Shown here piece by piece: positions 37,223 to 46,801 of a DNA stretch of 64,000 bases. Both the position numbers and the translations under genes were made by a program. The first letter of the stretch is position 1, and each line of letters opens with the position of its first letter. The stretch comes from Ignavibacteriota bacterium. Its GTDB lineage: Bacteria; Bacteroidota; Ignavibacteria; Ignavibacteriales; Melioribacteraceae. The stretch covers positions 3,804,001 through 3,868,000 of the forward strand of contig JADJGF010000001.1 in NCBI GenBank assembly GCA_016708125.1, given 5' to 3'. The notes under the pieces are model-generated. The model worked only from the letters and a program-made list of their open reading frames with translations, was not told the DNA's origin and searched no databases.

Positions 37223-38098
37223 TTACGAAATCATTTTTTCCCAAATTAGCCTTTGTTCAATCATGGCTTTTACTTTATCAATTGGTTCAGTTCTGCATTC
37301 TAACAAAATCCAACCGTTATAATTTTCTTTTTTTAACATCTGCATTAATTTCTTATACGGATAATCTCCAACATTTAATTCTCTAACATGAACCGTATCA
37401 CCTAAACGGTTTTTAACCAAATTAAAATTATAGTCAAGTCCTTCGCCAATTAAATCTTCCGGATTTGAATTCCAGCAAATTTTTACATTTGGATGTTCTG
37501 CAATATCCATCATTGCTTTTATATTCGGTAATTCTTGCGTTTCTTTTCCGTGAACTTCAAGTCTAATTTGTTGGTTATAATCTTCAGCAAATTTTCCTAA
37601 TTCTAACAAAGAATTTCCAATTTGCACAACAGTTTTTTCTTTAGGAATTTCTTCATGAAATCCGTTTGGTTTTACCTTTACACCGCTTCCGCCAATATCA
37701 TAACTTAGTTTTATAAATTCCTTTACAACCGCAACAGAATTCTTTAATTCATTTTGATCCGGATAATCAAATTGCTGATTTGTTCCTATTCCCAAAAGTT
37801 TAACTTTACTATCAACAAATTTTTTCTTTACTTCATTTCTTTCAGCGGCTGTCAATTTTATATCAACTTTATGAGCATGTTCAACTCTTAATTCAACGCC
37901 GTAAATTTCGGCAAGTTCACAATTTTTTATAAGAGTTGGAATATCCCAATCCTTGCCCCACTGATAAGTTACAAGTCCCAGTTTCATTAAATTTTCTGAT
38001 TCACTTTTAGAAAATAATTCACTGCCGGAAAAGTAAATTGCTCCGGAAAAAAATGTTAAATACTTGATAAATTCTTTTCGTGTAATTTTGTTTTCCAT
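37223..38098 (-). CDS. Sugar phosphate isomerase/epimerase-like TIM barrel, exported
   Basis: A 291-residue AP-endonuclease-2-type TIM barrel. The N-terminus ITRKEFIKYLTFFSGAIYF looks like a Tat-type export signal with Arg-Lys. The barrel shows GLVTYQWGKDWDIPTLI, GVELRVEHAH, IRLEVHGKETQELPN near 190, ICWNSNPEDL and GWILLECRTEP; Glu, His and Asn positions fit a metal site. In similar clusters these proteins interconvert or open keto-sugars. It starts 7 bp after the C45 hydrolase gene, with a 63-bp gap to the metallophosphatase. Confidence 0.84.
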   Translation of the reverse strand: MENKITRKEFIKYLTFFSGAIYFSGSELFSKSESENLMKLGLVTYQWGKDWDIPTLIKNCELAEIYGVELRVEHAHKVDIKLTAAERNEVKKKFVDSKVKLLGIGTNQQFDYPDQNELKNSVAVVKEFIKLSYDIGGSGVKVKPNGFHEEIPKEKTVVQIGNSLLELGKFAEDYNQQIRLEVHGKETQELPNIKAMMDIAEHPNVKICWNSNPEDLIGEGLDYNFNLVKNRLGDTVHVRELNVGDYPYKKLMQMLKKENYNGWILLECRTEPIDKVKAMIEQRLIWEKMIS

Positions 38099-38105
38099 CG
38101 AATTT

Positions 38106-39236
38106 CTAATTTGTGAAATATTTTTTCAGATCTATATAAACATATGGTCTGCTGCTTGCAACTTCATTTCCATTTGCATACGCAACCCACATTTCAAGAT
38201 TTGTAGCATCATAAACAACATTTTCCAAATTACCATCTTCATCTGCAACCAAACGCGAAAGTTCAATCATTTTATCTGAATTAAATTTCCCATGGTTTTT
38301 GGTTAAAAATTCATACGCTGCATCATTATCCATTGTATAGTAGCATGTATTTCCCATTACTTTTGGAGCAACTTCATCAGTTGGATCATTATCTTTCCAA
38401 ATTTTAAGTTTAACAGAATCCGGTGAAGAAACTAATATTTTAGCTGCACCTTTGCTTCCCGCTTTTCCATCACCAATATAAAGATGATATCTTTTTATAA
38501 GTTTTGCGGAAGTAACAATTTCAAGTGCTTCGTTAAGTGTATTTGCATCATAAAGTAAATCTCTGAATAAAGTAGAAAAGTGTGTTCCATCCAAATCAAA
38601 TGGATATTCTTTGTTCGGCGATGAGCCTTTTTCACTTAGTACAATTCCTTCAGCATTTATTCCGGTATGTGCTCCAATATAACCGGCAAATGTCGCAGAA
38701 GCATGAGGAATTCCATCACTCGGTAAATATATTACAATTGTAGGAAAATCTTGTAAACCTCCGCCCATAGTGAAATCTAAATTTCTGATCTGATATAAAT
38801 TGCCGTTTTCAGATGCCGGACCCCAAACGGAAACGCCGGAACAAGCATAATTTCCCACTACAGGAATCATATGTGCTCTTTTTAATTCATCCCAAGGAAC
38901 TTGTGAACCATCGGCTAAACCTTGGAGCTCTTCTTTAAATCTATTTTTTAAGTATGGTTCGATAGAAATCCATGCATTATCTAACACTTCATTATTATAT
39001 CTTGCCGGATCACCCATTGCAGCATACTTTAAAAAATTAGACATACAAATTTTTACATCATCCTTTAACGCTTTCCCTAATTGAAAACCCATTTCAGAAG
39101 GAGTTCCACTTACAACAACGACTTTTATTTCATCGACACCACTACCAATTGTAAATACTTTTGCTTCATTATTTTCTGCAAATAGAGTATTACCAAATAA
39201 TAATACAGCAAAAATTGTGAATCTAAATGTCTTCAT
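38106..39236 (-). CDS. C45-family Ntn-hydrolase (acyltransferase/amidase-like), exported
   Basis: A 376-residue protein of the acyl-CoA:6-aminopenicillanic-acid acyltransferase-like family. Residues 1-20 are a signal peptide (ends LFAEN). The autoprocessing nucleophile is probably Cys132 in GNYACSGVSVWGP, followed by YQIRNLDFTMGGG. The C-terminal half contains LVADEDGNLENVVYDATNLEMWVAYANG, homologous to the protein at 48007. The family cleaves amide bonds. A longer TTG start at 39281 overlaps the upstream hairpin; the ATG at 39236, preceded by AGGAG, is chosen. The hairpin at 39253-39283 separates it from the gene upstream. Confidence 0.86.
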   Translation of the reverse strand: MKTFRFTIFAVLLFGNTLFAENNEAKVFTIGSGVDEIKVVVVSGTPSEMGFQLGKALKDDVKICMSNFLKYAAMGDPARYNNEVLDNAWISIEPYLKNRFKEELQGLADGSQVPWDELKRAHMIPVVGNYACSGVSVWGPASENGNLYQIRNLDFTMGGGLQDFPTIVIYLPSDGIPHASATFAGYIGAHTGINAEGIVLSEKGSSPNKEYPFDLDGTHFSTLFRDLLYDANTLNEALEIVTSAKLIKRYHLYIGDGKAGSKGAAKILVSSPDSVKLKIWKDNDPTDEVAPKVMGNTCYYTMDNDAAYEFLTKNHGKFNSDKMIELSRLVADEDGNLENVVYDATNLEMWVAYANGNEVASSRPYVYIDLKKYFTN

Positions 39237-39252
39237 TTTTTCTCCTAAAATA

Positions 39253-39283
39253 ATTTGGTAGAGTTGTTCAAACTCTACCAAAT
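39253..39283 (-). terminator. Perfect 13-bp hairpin inside the large operon
   Basis: ATTTGGTAGAGTT (39253-39265) and AACTCTACCAAAT (39271-39283) are exact inverted repeats with a 5-base loop. It lies just after the stop of the T9SS gene (39308) and 16 bp before the ATG of the C45 gene. On the minus strand the stem is followed by TATTTT, a weak U-tract. It may be a partial terminator, an mRNA processing or stability element, or a translation control. A complete stop would isolate the genes from 38106 on. Confidence 0.7.
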
Positions 39284-39307
39284 ATTTTCTAAAAATGGGA
39301 TGATATT

Positions 39308-40471
39308 TTACTTAATTAAAAACATTTTTTTTGCGGAAATATTTACGCCATTCGATAATTCGTAAATGTACATTCCACTTGTTAAATCACGACCCATATC
39401 GTTTTTACCATTAAATATAAAATTGTGTAATCCGGCATTTAATTCTTTATCAACCAAGGTTCTAACCAATTCACCGGTTATTGAATAAATTTTTAAAGAT
39501 GTATTCCCAGATTTGGCTAAATTAAATTCAATATTGGTAGTTGGATTAAATGGATTTGGATAATTATTTTTTAGTTCAAAAGTAAGTGGGATATTAACAT
39601 TATCTTCAACTCCTACCGGATCACCAACAATTCTTACAACAACATCATCAATTTCAACTTGATCTGTAACTGCGGGATCGGAAGATATTATACTGAACAT
39701 TGAAAAAGAACCGGTAACTCTTGGATTTGGATCTGTACCTTCCAAAAACCATGTTGCTTCTTCGTCCGTAAGTTCACCTTCCCAAATTTTCATTTTTAAA
39801 TCACCGTTATAAGTATAAAATTTAACCCAATAATTTACGTTTAATTCTAAATCAAAATCTGTTGATGCTGCAAAATGCTGCCACTGAGCCGGATTTAAAA
39901 AATCATATTGTGCTCCGCCTTCATCGCCGCCTTCAACATCTCCCAAAACTCTGGAAAGAGTAATTTGATCGGTTAATGGACTAAAAAAGCAAACATATGA
40001 ACCTTCATGAGTTGGATCAGAATCAGGTAAAGATTCTGCCGTATCTCTCTGAACTAAACGTGTACTTAATGCAAAGAAAGAGTTGGTAATATTTTTAAAA
40101 TTTACATTAAATGTAACTTCTTGATTTGGCTGACCATAATTTTCTTCCAATAGAGCTTTGTGCGTTGCTTCTTCATTATCTTCATCTAAAAAAGAAACAC
40201 CATTTGTTGATGCAACAACTGCTCCAACAAAATTGGAAAAATTTCCGGTTTGCAAAAAAGCTTTCCCATCTACTTGTGTAACAATTGCCCCGGCTAAGCC
40301 GTCATTTTCATTGTAGTAGAACCAACCAACATCAAGATGCATTGCTGTATCTGCCGCATCATCAAAATGATCTTCCCACAAAATATCGCCAACTTCTTGA
40401 GAGAATGTGTAATTATTTAAAACTAATAACAATAAAAACAGTAGTTTGGAAATTCGGTTAAACATGTTCAT
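39308..40471 (-). CDS. Secreted protein with T9SS sorting tail, jelly-roll-like
   Basis: A 387-residue protein with signal peptide (about 1-24). The main part (about 25-285) is rich in beta strands and aromatic residues (LWEDHFDDAADTAMH, VGWFYYNENDGLAG) and resembles a concanavalin-like or DUF1080-like jelly roll, perhaps a glycan binder. The T9SS tail begins LKNNYPNPFNPTTNIEFN near 300, has SLKIYSITGELVRTLVDK, and ends KMFLIK. This tail has no inserted repeat and so serves as the comparison for 20469. GGAGG lies 4 bases before the ATG at 40471. It follows the PorV-like gene by 39 bp. Confidence 0.82.
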   Translation of the reverse strand: MNMFNRISKLLFLLLLVLNNYTFSQEVGDILWEDHFDDAADTAMHLDVGWFYYNENDGLAGAIVTQVDGKAFLQTGNFSNFVGAVVASTNGVSFLDEDNEEATHKALLEENYGQPNQEVTFNVNFKNITNSFFALSTRLVQRDTAESLPDSDPTHEGSYVCFFSPLTDQITLSRVLGDVEGGDEGGAQYDFLNPAQWQHFAASTDFDLELNVNYWVKFYTYNGDLKMKIWEGELTDEEATWFLEGTDPNPRVTGSFSMFSIISSDPAVTDQVEIDDVVVRIVGDPVGVEDNVNIPLTFELKNNYPNPFNPTTNIEFNLAKSGNTSLKIYSITGELVRTLVDKELNAGLHNFIFNGKNDMGRDLTSGMYIYELSNGVNISAKKMFLIK

Positions 40472-40510
40472 GCTGCCTCCTATTAACTTGGTTTTTATTT
40501 AAATGATATA

Positions 40511-41533
40511 TTACAAATTAAAATTAATACTGAAACGATTTATGCTTTCAAAAAATTGTGCGTGTGTGTAACCGTAATCAAAACTTCCTTTATATCCTTG
40601 AAAATTAAATTTAATTCCAAGTCCAAAACTAAAATCTTCAACATCATAATTGAATTTATAACCGGAACGCAATGCAAATATTTCTTTGTAAATAATTTCG
40701 GTTCCGATGTGAATTCTTTCAGTATAATCAATGGGATGAAGAACATCAACCGCTGTATTGATTTTAAAATCACTTTGATCACTCATTATTAGTTGAGCCA
40801 AATCCATAGTCAATCCCATTCTTAAAACTAACGGAAGCTGAAAGACTTCTGTCCAATATTTCATATCAGTAGAAAAGTTTTGAAACGCTACTCCAATCGC
40901 CAAATCTTTGTAGCCAACTTCATAATAACCGCCAAAATCAAATCCCCAATGATTAATTTGCCATTCTTTTGTTTCATATTCATATATACCGTTTTCTTTA
41001 TCAATTTCCTTTACTGCAATTGCAGCATCTCCCAAATTTTCGTGAATAAATTTATACTTTACTCCAAAAGAAAAAACATCGTTCACCGGATATGCATAAG
41101 CTAACCCAACTGCATAATCTGAGATTGATAAATCACCGGTGATTATAAATCCTCTCTCATCAACACTTTTATCAACTCTTTGTGTGCCAATAATTTTACC
41201 ATAATCCATATATACTAAATCAACGCCAAATGCTCCATAATCTTCAAGATCATAAGCTGCACCAAATCCATAAATTCTTGTATCTGCTATCCAGCTAACA
41301 TGATTCAAAGAAAAACCAAATCCATTAATATTTGTTAGAACTGCCGGATTATAGAATAATCCTTGTGTTCCATTAACGCTGGCAACACTTGCATTCCCCA
41401 TTCCGCTTTCTCTTGCACCAAGACTAATAGCTAAATATGTCATGCCGCTTTGTCCGGCTTTCTTTTTCTGCGAAAAAATAATCTGATTTGATAACAGAAA
41501 AAGTATTATTAAAATTGAAAATTTTAATTTCAT
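40511..41533 (-). CDS. PorV/PorQ-family outer-membrane protein
   Basis: A 340-residue outer-membrane beta-barrel protein with signal peptide (1-21). The N-terminal TYLAISLGARESGMGNASVA segment and the FYNPAVLTNINGFGFSLNH segment identify the PorV/PorQ (UPF0164) family, related to FadL. PorV is the T9SS shuttle that carries cargo with C-terminal sorting domains to the attachment complex. Here it lies in a catabolic operon, between a FnIII/T9SS-like surface protein and a T9SS cargo. It may be a dedicated partner rather than the general shuttle (inference). SD TGGAG precedes the ATG at 41533. Confidence 0.85.
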   Translation of the reverse strand: MKLKFSILIILFLLSNQIIFSQKKKAGQSGMTYLAISLGARESGMGNASVASVNGTQGLFYNPAVLTNINGFGFSLNHVSWIADTRIYGFGAAYDLEDYGAFGVDLVYMDYGKIIGTQRVDKSVDERGFIITGDLSISDYAVGLAYAYPVNDVFSFGVKYKFIHENLGDAAIAVKEIDKENGIYEYETKEWQINHWGFDFGGYYEVGYKDLAIGVAFQNFSTDMKYWTEVFQLPLVLRMGLTMDLAQLIMSDQSDFKINTAVDVLHPIDYTERIHIGTEIIYKEIFALRSGYKFNYDVEDFSFGLGIKFNFQGYKGSFDYGYTHAQFFESINRFSINFNL

Positions 41534-41554
41534 AATTACTCCAAAAGATTTACA

Positions 41555-43615
41555 TCATCTAATTATGACAAATTTACCTTTGGTTGATCCTACAGATTTA
41601 CCTTCTAAATCCCAGCCTTCAACATAATAAACATAAACACCGCTTTTAATTGTTTGCCAATAATCTGTAATTTGAAACCATTCTTCATCTGCTGATTCCG
41701 GCACTGAATTTGGATTATCCGGATTTGGATGCGGAATTGTAGCAAGTAAATCACCATGCATCGAAAAAATTCTAATAATTGCTTTTGCAGGCAAACCTAC
41801 GAAACCTAATTTATCTTCAAGTCTTGGAACATCTGTATAATCTTCAACAACACTTCCGCCATAAGTTAACCCTTGAACATGATATGGATTCGGAACAACA
41901 TATACAGAATCTAAAGTTGGCTGAGCACCAATAAATGGCGAAGCTGCAACACCAAAATTCCTATTATAATATTTACTTGATTCTAAAGATTCTCCTGGCT
42001 TTACTCCGGTAGTATTTTGTGAGCCATCATCAAATGCAGTAACTGCATAATAATATTTCTTTCCGCGTTCAACATTTCTATCTGTATATTTTGTAGTATC
42101 TCCATAAAATGTTGCAATATTTTGATATACATTTGTATATGATCCTTCTGTTCTATAAAGTCTATAACCGGCAAAATCATAGTTACCGGTCTGCCAATCT
42201 GCAATATCGGCAACCGATCCCCATTCCAATTCTATTTTTCCGGGACCGGAAGCTATATTAAAATCATCCGGAGCTGGAGGAGGAGTTGGCAAATTTTGCA
42301 AGCCAATTTCCCAAGCATATTCAACATTTTTTGCATACCTAAGTAAAGAATCTAAACCCGTAGATACCAATGTATTTTTTGCTTCACCCCCGGTTTTTCC
42401 ATTAAAAGATAAAGTTCCATTTAACCACTCTGAACCGGCTGATATTGCAAGTTTTTGAGAAATTGAACCAACAGCTTCATAAAGAACTATTGTTACACTT
42501 TCTCCAAAATTTAAATTATATGAACCAAATGACATCAATAATATTGGAGCTTGAACAAGCGGATCATAAGATGTTGAGGCTTTCCCTACTGTTCCTTGAG
42601 ATTGTTCTCCCGAACTCATTTCAAGGTACATTTCATTTTCTGTATTTCCTTTTGTATAAGATTTCATAATTCTTCTTGGAACAATATTTACCGTAGAAGG
42701 CTGTGATCTATTATCATTTTTGTCTGTCGGTGAAGTATCGGCATGTAGTACGCCAAAACCAGGATATTGAGGAGATAGAAATTCTCCGGTTGTTGGATCC
42801 GGATCGCCTATATCATCATAATCAGAATGATTATCATCAGCGTTTCCGTCATATACATAATACAATCCGCGCAAAGTATCATTCGGCTGATTTCCATAAT
42901 AAACAGCCCACTCATCATTTTGATTTACAATTTGATGTCCACGATCTCCACCAGGCAAAAGTGCATATTGAAAACCAAAATAAACGTCTGTTAAGTTTTG
43001 ATTTGCTAATTCAATCGTATTTTCAGTTCCATCGGCATTGCCGTCATTTGTAAATGTATATTCTCTAATTATATAACTATTATGATTATGATTTGCCAGT
43101 GCATAACTTGACATTTTAACACTAACGCCAACGTTTGTTGAATATTTAGAATCTATAACTTCATCTGCAATTATTGTAGAAGATTTAGTACTTGATGAGC
43201 GAGTATCTAAAAATCGCTCTTCAACAATTCCATTAACAGTTACATTTGGCAATCTATTTCTAACTCTTTTTCTAATTGAAATTGGATAATTAAATTCAAA
43301 TGCTTCATCATTTTCAAAACCACCTTCAGAAACATAAGTTGAGTGAAATATATTTTGTTTATCTGTCCAATTTTTTGTCCCAATCCAAATTCCCAAACCT
43401 TCAAGATTTTTTCTTGTCATGGTTCTAAAATCACCGCCGGGATAAGTCATTTGATTTTGCAAAGGAGCATAACTTGGAATTGATCCGCTTGAAAACATTG
43501 TTTCCCAAAGTGGACCAATTTCATGACTTTTAGTAGATTGCGCAAAAACAACATTTAAAAAAATTATTGAAAGAAAAATCAAAAAGAATAATAGTTTTCT
43601 CATTTCAACAAACAT
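41555..43615 (-). CDS. Large secreted protein with FnIII domain and T9SS-like C-terminus
   Basis: A 686-residue protein, no named family recognised. Residues 1-25 are a signal peptide ending VFAQ. The first 420 residues form a large domain without familiar motifs. An FnIII-like domain is near 448-545 (GPGKIELEWGSVAD, FAGYRLYR, YYYAVTAFDDG). The C-terminal domain contains VYVVPNPYHVQG and ends SGVYVYYVEG with KGKFVIIR, in the style of T9SS tails. GGAGG is 5 bases before the ATG at 43615, so the upstream start is supported. It is 50 bp downstream of the TonB receptor, so it may be a cell-surface partner of the receptor in a role like that of SusD; this is a hypothesis. Confidence 0.8.
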   Translation of the reverse strand: MFVEMRKLLFFLIFLSIIFLNVVFAQSTKSHEIGPLWETMFSSGSIPSYAPLQNQMTYPGGDFRTMTRKNLEGLGIWIGTKNWTDKQNIFHSTYVSEGGFENDEAFEFNYPISIRKRVRNRLPNVTVNGIVEERFLDTRSSSTKSSTIIADEVIDSKYSTNVGVSVKMSSYALANHNHNSYIIREYTFTNDGNADGTENTIELANQNLTDVYFGFQYALLPGGDRGHQIVNQNDEWAVYYGNQPNDTLRGLYYVYDGNADDNHSDYDDIGDPDPTTGEFLSPQYPGFGVLHADTSPTDKNDNRSQPSTVNIVPRRIMKSYTKGNTENEMYLEMSSGEQSQGTVGKASTSYDPLVQAPILLMSFGSYNLNFGESVTIVLYEAVGSISQKLAISAGSEWLNGTLSFNGKTGGEAKNTLVSTGLDSLLRYAKNVEYAWEIGLQNLPTPPPAPDDFNIASGPGKIELEWGSVADIADWQTGNYDFAGYRLYRTEGSYTNVYQNIATFYGDTTKYTDRNVERGKKYYYAVTAFDDGSQNTTGVKPGESLESSKYYNRNFGVAASPFIGAQPTLDSVYVVPNPYHVQGLTYGGSVVEDYTDVPRLEDKLGFVGLPAKAIIRIFSMHGDLLATIPHPNPDNPNSVPESADEEWFQITDYWQTIKSGVYVYYVEGWDLEGKSVGSTKGKFVIIR

Positions 43616-43665
43616 AAATTCCTCCGAAATAACTCAATTTTGATTTTCTTAATTCTAAGTTCATT

Positions 43666-46599
43666 TTATAAATTTACTCTAATTCCAAAAATGTAAGTTC
43701 TATGCTGCCCTTGATAAAGAACTTGGCTTTCAGTTCTAAGAATATTTTTATCAGAAACATCTTCACTTCCAACTTTGTCGGTTTTTCCATTTGCATAAAG
43801 ATCATCAAAATAATCTTTGGAGTTTGGAATTGCTGTTCTATATGTGCTGACAATCAAATTGCTAATATCCATATATAACTCCAAATCGAAAATATTTTGT
43901 ACATCAAAATTTCTGCTGATTCTTAAATTAGAATTGAAATATGGAATTGTATAAAATTTCACATCCGGATTTTGAACTCTAAAATCTTCATCAGGGTGTT
44001 CAACAAGCTGCTGACCTTGATAGAACAAACTAATACTTGCTTTGGTTTTATGCAAAATTGGATAATCAAGAATTCGAGGTCCCCAATCTTCTGGAGCACT
44101 TAAAACAATTACGCCTCTTCCATAAGGTGTAATTTCTTCTTGCAATGCGCGGGGAACGCCTTTTAATTCTCCATCAATTCCAATTGCCGGATTATCTGTA
44201 ATTACCGGAATTTGACTTATATTAGGTACTTCTAAATCACTCACACTTTTTTGTGTAATATTAAAATTGAAAAATCCGGTTAAAAATCTTCCAACGGATT
44301 TTCTAATTTCTAAATCAACACCTCTAACTTCTCTATATTCCCTTTGAACCGCAGATTCAAGAACTATACTTTGATCAGAATGGGCAAACACAATTCCACT
44401 TTCAACATCAGAGTAATCTTTATAGAATGCTCCAATATGCAATTGAAACCAGTCATAAACATTTTGATCGTAACCAAGTTCAAAATTAATCGATTTTTGG
44501 AAACCGAGATTTGAATTTCCTAACCATTGCAATCTGAAATTATAATGAGCTGTTGTTGAATAAAGAGCTTCCGTTTTGGGCATTTGAACAAAATGTCCGT
44601 AGTTAAAATAGACTTTACTATTAGTGGTAATTGGAAAAGAAATACCAATTCTTGGGCTTACATAAAATTTTCCAGAAGGCGTACTTGTTGGAAAAGTTCC
44701 ATCTAAAAATGCATTAAGTACATCAAGATTTGTTGCATAATCTAAAGTTTGTGTAACATCCGGTAACTCGCCGTTTGCACCGTAATAATCAAAACGCAAA
44801 CCTACATTTGCAACCATTCCATAAAATTCAATTTTATCCTGAACAAAACCACTTAACTCAATTGGAGAAACATCATATCCCCAAACAAAAAGCTGGGAAG
44901 GATCATCATCATGCATATGAACTCTATCTTCGACTAAATGATTTAATTTAAATTCAATTCCGGTTTTTAATTCATGGGCTGGATGAAACTGATTTATCAA
45001 CGATAACTTAATTAAAAATCTATCACTGTATGAATTATCATCGGTATTTGCTCTTCCATACATTCTATTTCCGGTTACATCATCCGTAACACCTAATTCT
45101 AAAGGAATGAAGCCAGACTGCGGATCATAGTATAATCTATCATGGAAATATCTACCATCTTCAACTGAAGAATTTGGAAATCGTTCGGTATTCCATTTTG
45201 CGCTGTAATAACTCGCATCCAATTCTGTATATAAAGTTGATGAGAAAACTTGAATTAAATTAGCCCCGATAAGTGTTGTATTATACATAACTCTTGGTTT
45301 ATTAAAAAAGTAAAACGGATCGAAGTTGCCTCCATCATAAGATAGCTTTACTTCATTGCTCCATTTACTATTTGCGTCATCGCTTGAAACTGTATTTACA
45401 AAAGAATTTATGGCGGAAATTGTTAAATGTGTGTTCTCACCAATTCTATTGATTAATTTTAATGAAAACCCATTTTCTTCATAACTATCTTTTGCCTGAG
45501 GATATGTATATGGACGATTAATGTATTTTAAACCAGCTAAAACGTTTAAATGCCACGGAAGAAAATCTGTTCCTCCGCTTAATGTTAAATCCAAGTTGTG
45601 ACCGGGAATATTTCCATATTCAACTGGTCTGTGCCGCCATTTCCACAATTCTCTTGCTTCCTGCGGAGTTAAGTCATTATCCGGATTATTATCACTTAAC
45701 AATCTATCGGAATAAGCTTTCCAACCTTCCCATTTAATAGTATCCGGCGTAATACCTTCATATCTTACTAAGTAAGATGATGAATCAGCATTTGGTCCGT
45801 CGTATAATCGATAAGGCCAGTAAACCGAGGGATCATAGTAATTTGGTCCGTCATGCCTTAAGTCGGAAGGTTCAAATTGATAATCCAAAGCTAAATGTAA
45901 TTCGTCACCCGGAGATTTTGTTACAATATTTATAACACCGGAGCGGGCTTCACCATATTCGGCATTATATCCTCCTCTTAAAACTTTTATTTCTTGGATA
46001 CTTCCTTTATTAATTGGAAATGAAACCTTTGCCATTTTTGAATCGACTGTTGAATAACCATCGACAAGTACATTAACTTCTGATGCATCCCCTGCTCTTA
46101 TTTGAAGATCGCCCTCAACTAAACTTCCTTGAATACCCGCTTGCATTCCAATAATATCTTCAACTCTGCTTGCAAAAGGCAATTCCGCAATTTCAGTAGC
46201 TTGAATATTTGTTTCAGAAGCTGATACATCTAATTTTACTAACTCCCTATTTGCAGTAATTACAATTTCATCACTTTCAATAACTTCCAGCTGAAGTTTA
46301 AAATCTAGATTAATTGTTCTATCAACTTCAACATTAACTCTAGTGAACATAGCAGATTTATAACCAATCATACTTGCTTCAACGTCATATAAACCGGGTG
46401 GAACTCGAAGAATTATAAAAACTCCATTAATATTTGTAGCTGCTCCAAGTGTAGTACCTTTTAAGATAATATTAACTCCCACAAGCGGTTCACCGGTTTG
46501 AGAATCAACTACAGTTCCTCTAATTTTTCCAGTCGTTGATGAAAATATAGATGTGGTTAATGCGAAAAGTAGAAAAAGTATTGTAACTATTCTCTTCAT
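43666..46599 (-). CDS. TonB-dependent receptor with carboxypeptidase-regulatory-like domain
   Basis: About 977 residues, outer membrane. Signal peptide 1-22, then a CarboxypepD_reg-like beta-sandwich near 24-105 (GKIRGTVVDSQTGEPLVGVN) and plug near 110-215 (EIVITANRELVKLD, VNVLVDGYSTVDSKM, VLRGGYNAEYGEARSG). The barrel follows. This architecture is close to the SusC-like class but no SusD-like gene follows. A TTG at 46617 would be in frame, but the ATG at 46599 with GGAGA 7 bases upstream and an immediate signal peptide is preferred. It heads the large unit with the LacI-type operator 76 bp upstream. It probably imports the oligosaccharide. Confidence 0.92.
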   Translation of the reverse strand: MKRIVTILFLLFALTTSIFSSTTGKIRGTVVDSQTGEPLVGVNIILKGTTLGAATNINGVFIILRVPPGLYDVEASMIGYKSAMFTRVNVEVDRTINLDFKLQLEVIESDEIVITANRELVKLDVSASETNIQATEIAELPFASRVEDIIGMQAGIQGSLVEGDLQIRAGDASEVNVLVDGYSTVDSKMAKVSFPINKGSIQEIKVLRGGYNAEYGEARSGVINIVTKSPGDELHLALDYQFEPSDLRHDGPNYYDPSVYWPYRLYDGPNADSSSYLVRYEGITPDTIKWEGWKAYSDRLLSDNNPDNDLTPQEARELWKWRHRPVEYGNIPGHNLDLTLSGGTDFLPWHLNVLAGLKYINRPYTYPQAKDSYEENGFSLKLINRIGENTHLTISAINSFVNTVSSDDANSKWSNEVKLSYDGGNFDPFYFFNKPRVMYNTTLIGANLIQVFSSTLYTELDASYYSAKWNTERFPNSSVEDGRYFHDRLYYDPQSGFIPLELGVTDDVTGNRMYGRANTDDNSYSDRFLIKLSLINQFHPAHELKTGIEFKLNHLVEDRVHMHDDDPSQLFVWGYDVSPIELSGFVQDKIEFYGMVANVGLRFDYYGANGELPDVTQTLDYATNLDVLNAFLDGTFPTSTPSGKFYVSPRIGISFPITTNSKVYFNYGHFVQMPKTEALYSTTAHYNFRLQWLGNSNLGFQKSINFELGYDQNVYDWFQLHIGAFYKDYSDVESGIVFAHSDQSIVLESAVQREYREVRGVDLEIRKSVGRFLTGFFNFNITQKSVSDLEVPNISQIPVITDNPAIGIDGELKGVPRALQEEITPYGRGVIVLSAPEDWGPRILDYPILHKTKASISLFYQGQQLVEHPDEDFRVQNPDVKFYTIPYFNSNLRISRNFDVQNIFDLELYMDISNLIVSTYRTAIPNSKDYFDDLYANGKTDKVGSEDVSDKNILRTESQVLYQGQHRTYIFGIRVNL

Positions 46600-46675
46600 A
46601 TGATCTTCTCCATACAAATGGAAACATCAACAAAAAATGAATTTATGTGAAATAAGTTTTTAAGCTTGAGACAAT

Positions 46676-46687
46676 GCAATCGTTTGT
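46676..46687. promoter_or_regulatory. LacI-type operator before the TonB receptor operon
   Basis: GCAATCGTTTGT, matching RCAATCGWTTGY. A minus-strand TATAAT at 46703-46708 is the probable -10 box, with TTGCTT or TTTGCT at 46724-46730 as a weak -35 at 15-16 bp. The operator starts 15 bp after the -10 box, that is within the first transcribed bases. A flanking pair AGACAA (46669-46674) and TTGTCT (46684-46689) widens the dyad. Confidence 0.85.
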
Positions 46688-46702
46688 CTTATTTCAATTC
46701 AA

Positions 46703-46729
46703 ATTATAATTTTTATTTTCAATAAGCAA
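46703..46729 (-). promoter_or_regulatory. Candidate promoter of the TonB receptor operon
   Basis: -10 TATAAT at 46703-46708; -35 TTGCTT at 46724-46729 (15-bp spacer), or TTTGCT one base further (16 bp). The same TTTGCTT-like -35 appears at 61092-61098 before the GH16 unit. The start point is estimated at about 46696. Confidence 0.5.
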
Positions 46730-46801
46730 ATTAAATTATTATAAACCTTACACTTCATTTTTATTGGTTAAAATCCTTATAACTTTTGTTGATTTTGAAT
46801 T

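Noticed and set aside
39308..46599. A classic SusC/SusD pair
   Set aside because: The receptor is SusC-like, but none of the following proteins has the TPR-type, lipoprotein features of SusD.
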